A stretch of 64,000 nucleotides of DNA from Marinospirillum minutulum DSM 6287 (GTDB lineage Bacteria; Pseudomonadota; Gammaproteobacteria; Pseudomonadales; Halomonadaceae): the NCBI RefSeq assembly GCF_000422325.1, contig NZ_KE383818.1:557945-621944 (forward strand), written 5' to 3'. The position numbers were made by a program, and so were the translations under genes. Of this stretch, positions 18,595 through 26,246 are shown one piece after another. Positions within the stretch are counted from its first letter, which is position 1, and each line of letters starts with the position of its first letter. The notes below the pieces were generated by a model, which was not told where the DNA came from, made no database searches, and was given only the letters and a program-made list of their open reading frames with translations.

Positions 18595-20342
18595 AATAAA
18601 GCCTCTTTTTTGGCTTTTTGTACTTTTAAATAGGCTTCAATTAGCTTTTCGTGGGCTTCTAGTCCGTCTAACCCGGGAGCTGGTGCAAAACCTTGGAAAG
18701 TATCTTCGCCATTAATTAAACGTTCACCTGCCTCTACTTCATCTGCACCAAAATAAAGATTAAGTGCAGTGCGGTAATGATCAATGGACTCACCAGCTAG
18801 CGTGATCTCCAGCAAAGACTTAATACAGCGATAATGGGCAACACGGTTTTCATGTAGGTGTCCAAACAGTAATAAGCCATCTATTAAATCCAATGCTTCT
18901 TCTTGCTCACCTAAAGCTAGGCAAAGCATGGCACGGAGTTCACCTACACGGAGTTCTTTCCAAAAGGTAGAGCCACCAGGAACTAGGCCAATTAAAGCCG
19001 CGACTGGGTGTTGTTGGCTAAAGCCTGAATCATTAATGAGTTCGGCCACTTCATCTAGGTCTGGACGGTCAAGTTCTGGTAATTCTAAAAGCGCATCACG
19101 TAACTCGATACCTTGGTTATTATTATCCCAATGTAAATCATCGGCTGGGTAAATTTCAGAAAAACCTGGTACTAGAATACGGCAAGCATCTACACCTAGG
19201 TGTTGGTAATCCATAATGTAAACTTGGTGGCTGGAATCATGTAGTTGATTAAGTAACAAGTGGAACTGCTCTTCACTAGTACCAGGGAAGTTCCAATCGG
19301 TAAATGGAAAGTCAAAGCGGTCGCCAATTAAAGGCCAACCCACTAAACCGCTTGAATCAGTAAAGTGGGTTTCTAAATTATGTGGTTCTGCAACTTCGTT
19401 TAAGTCTAAAGTGGGAGCAGGGAAGACATCGAGCTGATCTAACGCACGGCCTTGTAATAATTCGGTTAAGGTGCGCTCTAGTGCTACTTCAAATAGCGGA
19501 TGAGCTCCAAAAGAAGCAAAACAACCACCATCTTTAGGGTTTAACAAAGTAACGTTAATGACTGGGTAGCGCCCACCCATGGAAGCATCTCTAGCTTGTA
19601 CATGAAAACCAGCTTCTTCTAAAGCGGCTATTGCTGTGACTACTTTAGGGTAGCGTGCTAAAACAGCTTGCGGAATAAGTGGGGGGCAAAGTCCTTCTAC
19701 TAATAAACGGGCTTTAATGGCACGCTCAAAAATTTCTGATAAGGCTTGAGTATAAGCTTCGTAGCGGTTATTGCCTGCCGACATACCATTGGAAACAAAT
19801 AGATTACCAATTAGGTTGACTGGAAACCATACAGGCTGCTGGTCGCTTTGGCGCACAAAAGGCAGCGCACAGATGCCACGATTGATTGAACCAGAGTTAA
19901 TATCTACCAAACCCGCTGGTTCTAGCGTTTCTTCTTGCTGATAAATGGCTAAACAGTGTTCATCTAATAAGTCTGGGTGCAACTTATTGCTGTCGGCAGA
20001 AAACCAGCGTTCTTGTGGGTAGTGAACAAACTCACCCTGCGCAATTTCAGGCCCTAACCAAAAGTCTGCCCAGAAGTAGTTGCAGCTTAATCGCTCAAAA
20101 AATTCACCTAAAGCCGAGGCTAAGGCCGCTTCTTTAGTAGAACCCTTGCCATTGGTAAATAACTGTGGGCAATCTAGGTCTTGCAAATGAACCGACCAAA
20201 CATGGGGAACAGGGTTTAGCCAAGACTTAGGTTGAACATTAAACCCTAGTTTTTTTAGTTGGAATTCTAATCGAGCAATGGTGCTTTCAAGTGGTGCATC
20301 TTTGCCAGGAATAAGGTTTGTTGCAGTTGAACTACCAGTCAT
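18591..20342 (-). CDS. ycaO: YcaO family protein (E. coli YcaO type)
   Basis: YcaO enzymes use ATP to activate amide backbones. The E. coli protein itself is linked to beta-methylthiolation of ribosomal protein S12 with RimO. This 583-residue protein is nearly collinear with E. coli YcaO (586): the N terminus IPGKDAPLE, SWLNPVPHVWSVH, FTNGKGSTKEAALASALGEFFERLS (split here as FTNGKGSTKEAAL and ALGEFFERLS), GICALPFVRQSD, NLFVSNGMSAGN, and FASFGAHPLFEVALERTLTELLQG with its acidic ATP-binding residues. A C-terminal helical, TPR-like region spans roughly 430-583. In this window it is followed by a methyltransferase rather than standing alone. Confidence 0.88.
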   Translation of the reverse strand: MTGSSTATNLIPGKDAPLESTIARLEFQLKKLGFNVQPKSWLNPVPHVWSVHLQDLDCPQLFTNGKGSTKEAALASALGEFFERLSCNYFWADFWLGPEIAQGEFVHYPQERWFSADSNKLHPDLLDEHCLAIYQQEETLEPAGLVDINSGSINRGICALPFVRQSDQQPVWFPVNLIGNLFVSNGMSAGNNRYEAYTQALSEIFERAIKARLLVEGLCPPLIPQAVLARYPKVVTAIAALEEAGFHVQARDASMGGRYPVINVTLLNPKDGGCFASFGAHPLFEVALERTLTELLQGRALDQLDVFPAPTLDLNEVAEPHNLETHFTDSSGLVGWPLIGDRFDFPFTDWNFPGTSEEQFHLLLNQLHDSSHQVYIMDYQHLGVDACRILVPGFSEIYPADDLHWDNNNQGIELRDALLELPELDRPDLDEVAELINDSGFSQQHPVAALIGLVPGGSTFWKELRVGELRAMLCLALGEQEEALDLIDGLLLFGHLHENRVAHYRCIKSLLEITLAGESIDHYRTALNLYFGADEVEAGERLINGEDTFQGFAPAPGLDGLEAHEKLIEAYLKVQKAKKEALL

Positions 20343-20857
20343 ATTTGTGCTCGTTTATTAAGTAATGTGCAGCAGAATAGCAGGCTGGACTAAGGCTTGC
20401 CAGAAGTGTTGGCGAGTTTTAGTTTTGTCAAGTGTCCACAGGCTGAGTATTAAGGTTATTTGTTACTAGTCGTTGGCTAACTAGTCCAAGCTTGGGTTGA
20501 GTGCAAAGGTTTTCTTTTACTTGGCTATGTCAAGTATTGACTTTAAATAAATTTCTAAAATTTAATAAAATCAATAAGTTATAAGCAAAAATTAGTTTAG
20601 TGTACTTTTGTCTTTATGCAGCCTACTGGGGACTGGTGCCTTTTTAGCCAATTTGTAGCTAGGCTTGTTTTAATGGGGGTAAGGGCAGTCTGCTACGAGC
20701 TTACTCACAAACTTATCCACAGCTAATGTGCATAAGTGAATAAAGAAATAAGTGAAAAATAAGCAAAAAAAAGGGTAGCTAATAAGCTACCCCCAGTGCA
20801 AATATCCGCACTCAATAATCGACCTTCAATTCTTTAAAGCATTTGCCAATTTCTTTA
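20343..20857. other. 515-base gap upstream of ycaO, no gene found
   Basis: No convincing open frame or known RNA was found. The gap contains an AT-rich stretch (about 20515-20590), a TTGACT hexamer followed by TTTAAT-like sequence that could be a plus-strand promoter, one perfect DnaA-box-like TTATCCACA at 20713-20721, and the terminator hairpin described separately. A small RNA is possible but not shown. Confidence 0.4.
20765..20792 (-). terminator. Rho-independent terminator of the HEAT-like protein gene
   Basis: GGGTAGCT and AGCTACCC form an eight-base-pair stem with an AATA loop. On the minus strand it is followed by a run of eight T (the A-run at 20765-20772). It lies 66 bases after the stop of the 20858-21280 gene. 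Confidence 0.8.
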
Positions 20858-21280
20858 TTACCAACCGCTGGCTCTTGCTAGTGGTTGTTGCGCCTGCTGA
20901 TAAAGCTGAACGGTTAGTTGCACACCTGCATCACCATCTTCGTATAAAGAGTCAAGCAGTTGTCCATCTAAATCTTGGCGTTTTGCAACAGCGAGTCGTA
21001 CAGCTGCTTCGTTATCTTCACTAAGTTGCTTTAAGGCACTAAAGCTTGGTTGACCGTGCCGTGCAATCATTAACCTGACGCGAGGATCTGGATGGCTGAC
21101 TAGTTCATCAGCTAGTTCCTGCGGCAGATTGGAATTTTGTGCAAGAGTAAAAGCCAACTCTGGGTGCTTGCTGTAGATATAGTGCCAAGTTTCTGGTCTA
21201 GCGGTCATACTGAGTGCCAAGCGTTGCTCTAGATGATGCTTACTGACTAAAAGGTCTTGTAGCTGTTTTGTATCTAACAT
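20858..21280 (-). CDS. Small HEAT/LRV-like repeat protein, function unknown
   Basis: A soluble 140-residue protein without a signal peptide. It carries short helical repeats with the recurring pattern of HPDPRVRLMIARHG, NEAAVRLAVAKR and DGDAGVQLTVQLY, as in HEAT or leucine-rich-variant repeats. These repeats usually serve protein binding. I do not recognise the family. The frame extends upstream to 21301, but the internal ATG preceded by GGAGGCAATC is the better start. It is divergent from the decarboxylase gene, 171 bases away, and has its own terminator. Confidence 0.7.
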   Translation of the reverse strand: MLDTKQLQDLLVSKHHLEQRLALSMTARPETWHYIYSKHPELAFTLAQNSNLPQELADELVSHPDPRVRLMIARHGQPSFSALKQLSEDNEAAVRLAVAKRQDLDGQLLDSLYEDGDAGVQLTVQLYQQAQQPLARASGW

Positions 21281-21451
21281 GATTGCCTCCAAATGCTGCA
21301 CTTGCTAACTAGACGAAAGTATAATGCATTGAGTAGCGATACTACAAGTTGAATTTGCATTCAATTTGGTTCTTTAGGCTATTTCTTTTTGATGGATTAA
21401 GGGTAAGCTATCCGTCTTGTATTTTCTTAACTTGCGGTGGGCCTAAAACTG

Positions 21452-23710
21452 ATGAAATTTCGCTTTCCTGTTGTGGTTGTTGATGAAGATTTTCGTTCTG
21501 AAAATATTTCAGGTTCAGGTATTCGTGATCTTGCTGAAGCCATTGGCAAAGAAGGTATGGAAGTTGTTGGCTACACCAGCTATGGCGACTTAACCGCTTT
21601 TGCTCAGCAGGCTAGCCGCGCTTCCTGTTTTATTGTTTCTTTAGACGATGAAGAAATTGGTGAGGGCACAGAAGAAGGTGCTAGCCGAGCATTAGAAGTT
21701 ATCAGCAGCTTTATAACTGAAGTACGCAAGCGTAATAGTGATATTCCTATTTTTCTTTATGGTGAAACACGTACTTCACGGCACATTCCTAATGCCATTT
21801 TACGTGAGCTGCACGGCTTTATTCACATGTTTGAAGACACGCCTGAATTTGTGGCACGGCACATTATTCGTGAAGCCAAAAAATATTTAGAAGCCTTAGC
21901 ACCGCCCTTCTTTTCTGCATTGATGGATTACGCTAGTGATTCTTCTTATTCTTGGCATTGCCCCGGTCACTCAGGCGGCGTTGCTTTTCTAAAAAGCCCT
22001 GTAGGGCAAATGTTCCACCAATTTTTTGGTGAGAATATGCTACGTGCCGACGTGTGTAATGCGGTAGATGAGCTAGGCCAGCTGTTAGACCATACTGGCC
22101 CGGTGGCTGCCAGCGAACAAAATGCGGCACGTATTTTTGGTGCCGATCACCTGTTTTTTGTGACTAACGGTACTTCAACTTCTAACAAGGTCGTTTGGCA
22201 TTCTACCGTTGCCCCCGGCGATATAGTTGTGGTTGACCGTAACTGCCATAAGTCGATTTTGCACTCGATTATTATGACCGGCGCGATTCCGGTATTTTTA
22301 ATGCCGACCCGTAATCACTACGGCATTATTGGCCCCATTCCTAAAAGTGAATTTGACCCTGCTACCATTCAGCAAAAAATTGCCGACAACCCTTTTGCTC
22401 GCAATGCCACCAACAAAAAGCCACGCATTCTAACCCTTACCCAATCCACTTATGACGGTATTGTGTATAACGTGGAAGAAATTAAGCAAATTTTAGGCAA
22501 TACCATTGATACCTTACACTTTGATGAAGCTTGGTTACCGCATGCGGCTTTCCATGAATTCTATAAAGATATGCACGCCATTGGTGGTAGTGAGCGTGAG
22601 CGTTCAGATGAAACCTTAGTTTTTTCAACCCAGTCCACGCATAAGTTGCTAGCAGGTTTGTCACAGGCTTCACAAATTTTGGTGCAAGATAGTAAAAACC
22701 GTAAGCTAGATCGCTACCGTTTTAATGAATCCTACCTAATGCACTCTTCAACCAGCCCGCAATATGCGATTATTGCTTCGTGTGATGTAGCAGCAGCCAT
22801 GATGGAAGAACCCGGTGGTCATGCCTTGGTAGAAGAGTCTATTTTAGAAGCTATCGACTTCCGCCGTGCTATGCGCAAGGTTGATGATGAGTTTGGTGAT
22901 GATGATTGGTGGTTTAAAGTTTGGGGGCCAGACAAGTTAACCCAAGAAGAAGGCATAGGTGATCGTGATGATTGGGTGATTCATTCAGGTGATACTTGGC
23001 ATGGCTTTGGCGAAATAGAAACCGGCTTTAATATGCTAGACCCCATTAAAGCCACTATTATTACCCCTGGGTTAGACGTTGATGGTAATTTTGATGAATG
23101 CGGTATTCCTGCATCCATAGTGAGCAAATACCTAGCCGAACACGGCATTATTATTGAAAAAACAGGGCTCTATTCCTTCTTCATTATGTTTACCATTGGC
23201 ATTACCAAAGGCCGTTGGAATTCTATGGTAACGGAATTGCAGCAGTTTAAAGACGATTACGATAACAACCTGCCTATTTGGCGGGTGATGCCTGAATTTG
23301 CTAAACGCTTCCCTACTTATGAGCGCACTGGCCTACGTGATTTATGTAATGCGATTCATGCGGTTTATAAGGAATATAACCTAGCGCGTATTACCACCGA
23401 TATGTATTTATCCAAAATTGAACCGGCCATGTTACCTGCCGATGCTTGGGCAAAAATGGCGCACCGCCAAGTGGAACGCTGCCCAATAGATGAGTTGGAA
23501 GGGCGTATAACCGCCATGCTGGTAACGCCTTATCCTCCAGGTATTCCATTACTGATCCCCGGCGAACGCTTTAATGCCACCATTGTTGGCTACTTAAAGT
23601 TTGTGCGGGACTTTAACCAACGCTTCCCCGGCTTTGAAACCGATGTGCATGGTTTAACCCATGAAGTGGTTAATGGCGTAGAAGGCTATTACGTGGATGT
23701 GTTGCTTTAA
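21452..23710 (+). CDS. PLP-dependent Orn/Lys/Arg decarboxylase, probably arginine decarboxylase
   Basis: A 752-residue fold-type I amino-acid decarboxylase of the large bacterial class that includes AdiA, LdcC and SpeF. The N-terminal wing domain (about 1-130) is response-regulator-like. The PLP domain has the CPGHSGG motif, FGADHLFFVTNGTSTSNK, HFDEAW, and the Schiff-base Lys398 in STHK. The C-terminal domain holds the VTPYPPGIPLLIPGE segment. Arginine is the favoured substrate because the agmatine-consuming aguA and aguB genes lie in the same window, but lysine or ornithine cannot be ruled out. A GTG start 15 bases upstream is possible. Confidence 0.85.
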   Translation: MKFRFPVVVVDEDFRSENISGSGIRDLAEAIGKEGMEVVGYTSYGDLTAFAQQASRASCFIVSLDDEEIGEGTEEGASRALEVISSFITEVRKRNSDIPIFLYGETRTSRHIPNAILRELHGFIHMFEDTPEFVARHIIREAKKYLEALAPPFFSALMDYASDSSYSWHCPGHSGGVAFLKSPVGQMFHQFFGENMLRADVCNAVDELGQLLDHTGPVAASEQNAARIFGADHLFFVTNGTSTSNKVVWHSTVAPGDIVVVDRNCHKSILHSIIMTGAIPVFLMPTRNHYGIIGPIPKSEFDPATIQQKIADNPFARNATNKKPRILTLTQSTYDGIVYNVEEIKQILGNTIDTLHFDEAWLPHAAFHEFYKDMHAIGGSERERSDETLVFSTQSTHKLLAGLSQASQILVQDSKNRKLDRYRFNESYLMHSSTSPQYAIIASCDVAAAMMEEPGGHALVEESILEAIDFRRAMRKVDDEFGDDDWWFKVWGPDKLTQEEGIGDRDDWVIHSGDTWHGFGEIETGFNMLDPIKATIITPGLDVDGNFDECGIPASIVSKYLAEHGIIIEKTGLYSFFIMFTIGITKGRWNSMVTELQQFKDDYDNNLPIWRVMPEFAKRFPTYERTGLRDLCNAIHAVYKEYNLARITTDMYLSKIEPAMLPADAWAKMAHRQVERCPIDELEGRITAMLVTPYPPGIPLLIPGERFNATIVGYLKFVRDFNQRFPGFETDVHGLTHEVVNGVEGYYVDVLL

Positions 23711-23736
23711 TTTAGAACTGCTTTAAACAGCTATAC

Positions 23737-23770
23737 CTAACCCCTAAAGTCAGTTTTAGGGGTTAGTTTT
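23737..23770 (+). terminator. Rho-independent terminator after the decarboxylase gene
   Basis: CTAACCCCTAAA pairs perfectly with TTTAGGGGTTAG across a six-base loop and is followed by TTTT. It begins 26 bases after the decarboxylase stop. Confidence 0.85.
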
Positions 23771-23856
23771 ACTGCTTAGGCGTATTGACAGTAGTTTTTC
23801 AGCTATAGTAAGGTTTATTAATTATAAGTAATAAATAAGAAATGGATGTTTGAAGA

Positions 23857-24738
23857 ATGGATAGTCTTCGTTGTATTTGTATTGCAAGTTTGTGCTTTGT
23901 TATATCCCCTGTCGCCATCGCTGATCTTCCTCTCATTGTTGAAGACCTTATTACTGATAAGGGAAAAATCAAGCTCGATACCTCTCTGTCTTACTCTAAT
24001 AGTGATCGGCAAAAATTGCTAACGGATGAGCCTATTGTTGTTCAAACTGGCGAAACTTCGTTTATCACACTGCCAACAAAATTCGGGGAGTTCAAAGGTA
24101 ACACTGATGTTCTTGTTGCCACGTTGGGTGTGAGATATGGGGTGACACGTGATGCGGAAATATATACGCGAGCCAGCTATTTATATCGAAGTGCGCGCTC
24201 CAGCGATCTGTCAGGGATAAACGATGATAGTGAAAATCGTTTTGTAGACTCTTGGGTTGGTTTGAACTACCAATTCTCGCAAGACAATGATACACCCGCG
24301 CTGCTTGGCTTTATTGAAGGCGCACTTTATGAGAAGAATCAGGAAAGCGGCTCTTCAGGTAAGTCCTGGTCGCTGGGCATGACGACCTATCGAGCGATTG
24401 ATCCAGTCGTACTCTCTGTAACATCAGCCTTTCAATGGAATCAGAAGCGTAATGATGGTGATGTTAGCTTTCAGCCCGGTAATTATTTTTTACTAACGCC
24501 CTCGGTGGCGTTTGCGGTCAATGACCGAGTCACGCTTACTACAGGATTTCAATGGATGAACCGACAGGCAGACCGCTATGACGATAAACCACAAGGATTT
24601 CGCCGAACGAGCACGGATGTAACGCTCGGTTTGGGCTACGGAGTCTCGAAGGGAAATACGCTTAATTTTTCCTTCAAGGCAAACGTCTCGGGTCAAAATG
24701 GGGCAGACCTGAGACTTAATTGGCTATACGCCTTTTAA
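23857..24738 (+). CDS. Outer-membrane beta-barrel protein, putative exporter of the GA-leader cassette
   Basis: A 293-residue secreted protein. The signal peptide covers about residues 1-22 (ending AIA). It is followed by alternating polar/hydrophobic strands throughout and a C-terminal LRLNWLYAF whose final Phe is the usual BAM-recognised end of outer-membrane barrels. The pattern resembles the phenol-degradation meta-pathway transporter family, to which the Fap amyloid exporter FapF also belongs, but no coiled-coil plug region is present. It is the first gene of a four-gene run (37 bases to the next). Leucine is often CTG/CTC/CTT here, unlike the TTA-rich neighbours, which suggests transfer. 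A role in exporting the next gene's product is inference from order. Confidence 0.7.
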   Translation: MDSLRCICIASLCFVISPVAIADLPLIVEDLITDKGKIKLDTSLSYSNSDRQKLLTDEPIVVQTGETSFITLPTKFGEFKGNTDVLVATLGVRYGVTRDAEIYTRASYLYRSARSSDLSGINDDSENRFVDSWVGLNYQFSQDNDTPALLGFIEGALYEKNQESGSSGKSWSLGMTTYRAIDPVVLSVTSAFQWNQKRNDGDVSFQPGNYFLLTPSVAFAVNDRVTLTTGFQWMNRQADRYDDKPQGFRRTSTDVTLGLGYGVSKGNTLNFSFKANVSGQNGADLRLNWLYAF

Positions 24739-24775
24739 ATCAGCCCCTTTGTTAATTTTACATGGAGTAAAAATA

Positions 24776-25174
24776 ATGAAGAAAGCAATTATCGCAACCC
24801 TTTTGAGTGGTGCTATCTCTTTACCTGCATTCGCTGCCAATGGTAATGACCTGGCTGATGCTAACCTGATCTTCAATATGGACAATAGCCAATCTATGGA
24901 ACTGGCTGTGTTGTCATCTGAAGAGATGAAGAGCACAGAAGGAGCATTCTGGCAATATGGTCTTGGTGGTTTAGCAGGTGCTTACGGTGCAGGTTATGGT
25001 TACTTGGCAGGTGGCGGGTCTAGTCCTTGGGGCTTCTTAGGCTCCATGGCTGCAGGTGGGGCAAGTGGCGTTCTATCACCGGTTAATGGTATCAGAGTCG
25101 GGGTAAAAGCTTTTGGACAATCCTTTGTCGGTGGAGCCGTAACTGGCTATGGCTCTTATAGTAATTGGTGGTAA
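24776..25174 (+). CDS. Gly-rich secreted peptide with Sec signal plus double-glycine-type (GA) leader
   Basis: A 132-residue precursor in three parts. Residues 1-20 are a Sec signal peptide ending in AFA. Residues 21-57 end in LSSEEMKSTEGA, which fits the class II bacteriocin leader rule: Leu at -12, Glu at -8, Met at -7, Gly-Ala at -2/-1. The remaining 75 residues are rich in Gly, Ala, Tyr and Trp (GLGGLAGAYGAGYGYLAGG, ending SNWW) with many GxxxG spacings. GGAG lies eight bases before the ATG. A C39 peptidase, the family that cuts such leaders, is two genes downstream. It may be a bacteriocin-like peptide or an amyloid/adhesin subunit. Confidence 0.75.
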   Translation: MKKAIIATLLSGAISLPAFAANGNDLADANLIFNMDNSQSMELAVLSSEEMKSTEGAFWQYGLGGLAGAYGAGYGYLAGGGSSPWGFLGSMAAGGASGVLSPVNGIRVGVKAFGQSFVGGAVTGYGSYSNWW

Positions 25175-25235
25175 CAATGTTTGGGCTATCCGTATGGATG
25201 GCCCTCTTTATCGAATAGTATAACTGGCGATCAAA

Positions 25236-25421
25236 ATGACTCTATTAAATGTATTGCTAACCTGTGCAGTTGCTATCTTATCAGCAGGGTTAGTCTATCT
25301 CCTGTTTTATCTTGCTTTTAAAGATCGATTAAAAAACAAGTACCTATTATTTATAAGAGCAAGCCTAATGACGTTAGCGGGCGGCGTCTCTGCTCATATG
25401 TTGCAGAGATTGATTGAGTAA
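25236..25421 (+). CDS. Small two-TM membrane protein in the C39 cassette
   Basis: A 61-residue protein with two hydrophobic helices (about residues 5-28 and 39-56) joined by the basic loop KDRLKNKY. No family recognised. It lies 61 bases after the Gly-rich peptide gene and 36 bases before the peptidase gene on the same strand. Size and topology would suit an immunity protein, but a chaperone or inner-membrane accessory is equally possible. The ribosome-binding site is weak, so whether it is a real gene is less certain than for its neighbours. Confidence 0.55.
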   Translation: MTLLNVLLTCAVAILSAGLVYLLFYLAFKDRLKNKYLLFIRASLMTLAGGVSAHMLQRLIE

Positions 25422-25457
25422 TTACTGTTTGCCACAATTCTTGTGTTAAGGTGGTCA

Positions 25458-26117
25458 ATGAAAAATACTGTTGTGACGATTTTATTATCTGTATCTTTAT
25501 TAGTTTCTTTTTCTGTTAGAGCATCAGATGCGGCATATGTAAATAGCTATAATTTGCGAGGCTCTATTCCTATTAATAGTTGGAAAACGATGCGTGATAC
25601 AGAGATAGTAAAGCAAGACTTGGATTATTCATGTGGCGCAGCATCATTGGCGACTGTTCTTAATGAATATTATGGCTTGTCTGTTACCGAAGAAGAAATT
25701 TTAAAGATCATGGATAAAGAAGACATGCGGGCCTCCTTTGATGATATGGCTAATGCACTGAAGGAGCTGGGTTTTCGAGGTGTAGGGTATGCGGCGTCAT
25801 TTGAGCAACTTACTAAGCTAAAAATTCCTGTTATCGTTTATACAAAGCATCGCAGGGATGATCACTTTTCTGTGTTACGAGGAATCAACAGCGACACCGT
25901 GTGGCTTGCAGACCCTTCGCAGGGTAATCGTACTTATAGTAGATACCAATTCCTTGAAATGTGGGAAACCCGTGAGGACTCAGAGTTAAAAGGCAAGATT
26001 CTAGCCATTATCCCCTTGGACCAAGAAGTACAGAGCGTGAGTGACTTTTTCACCAGCCAGCCAAGAAGGCAAACCGCGCAAGCGGTGCAACAACAGGTAT
26101 TTCGAAATACTCATTAA
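25458..26117 (+). CDS. Sec-exported C39 family cysteine peptidase (FapD-like)
   Basis: A 219-residue papain-like peptidase of the C39 family, without the ABC transporter domains that usually accompany it. The signal peptide covers residues 1-22 (ending VRA), so it should act in the periplasm. Active-site positions are Gln53 and Cys59 in KQDLDYSCGAASLATVL, His136 in DDHFSVLRGI, and Asp152 in WLADPSQGN. Stand-alone exported C39 proteins of about this size occur as FapD in Pseudomonas amyloid operons. AAGG stands six bases before the chosen ATG. The likely substrate is the GA-leader peptide two genes upstream. Confidence 0.82.
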   Translation: MKNTVVTILLSVSLLVSFSVRASDAAYVNSYNLRGSIPINSWKTMRDTEIVKQDLDYSCGAASLATVLNEYYGLSVTEEEILKIMDKEDMRASFDDMANALKELGFRGVGYAASFEQLTKLKIPVIVYTKHRRDDHFSVLRGINSDTVWLADPSQGNRTYSRYQFLEMWETREDSELKGKILAIIPLDQEVQSVSDFFTSQPRRQTAQAVQQQVFRNTH

Positions 26118-26163
26118 GCCCCTAACTATCTGATACCTAGTTTCAAACATTAGAACAACAAGA

Positions 26164-26235
26164 AAGCCTGAAACACCTAATTAATCAGTGATTGCCGACC
26201 AAGATCGGCAACTGGCTTAAAGTATCTTCAGGCTT
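26164..26235. terminator. Nested inverted repeats between convergent C39 peptidase and cysN genes
   Basis: Outer arms AAGCCTGAA and TTCAGGCTT (nine bases each) enclose an inner hairpin TTGCCGA/TCGGCAA with a CCAAGA loop. The position between two convergent stops points to a bidirectional terminator, though T-runs are poor. It marks the right edge of the atypical cassette. Confidence 0.5.
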
Positions 26236-26246
26236 GTTTCCTTATC

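Noticed and set aside
20713-20721. Perfect DnaA box (TTATCCACA) beside AT-rich DNA as a replication origin
   Set aside because: Only one box was found, with no cluster and no dnaA, dnaN, gidA or repA genes nearby.
23857-26117. The cassette as a complete Fap amyloid operon
   Set aside because: There is no FapA/B/C/E equivalent and no long repeat protein; only the C39 peptidase and barrel are comparable.
26164-26235. Nested repeats after the C39 gene as an integron attC site
   Set aside because: No GTTRRRY core or integrase was found, and the position between convergent stops suits a terminator.
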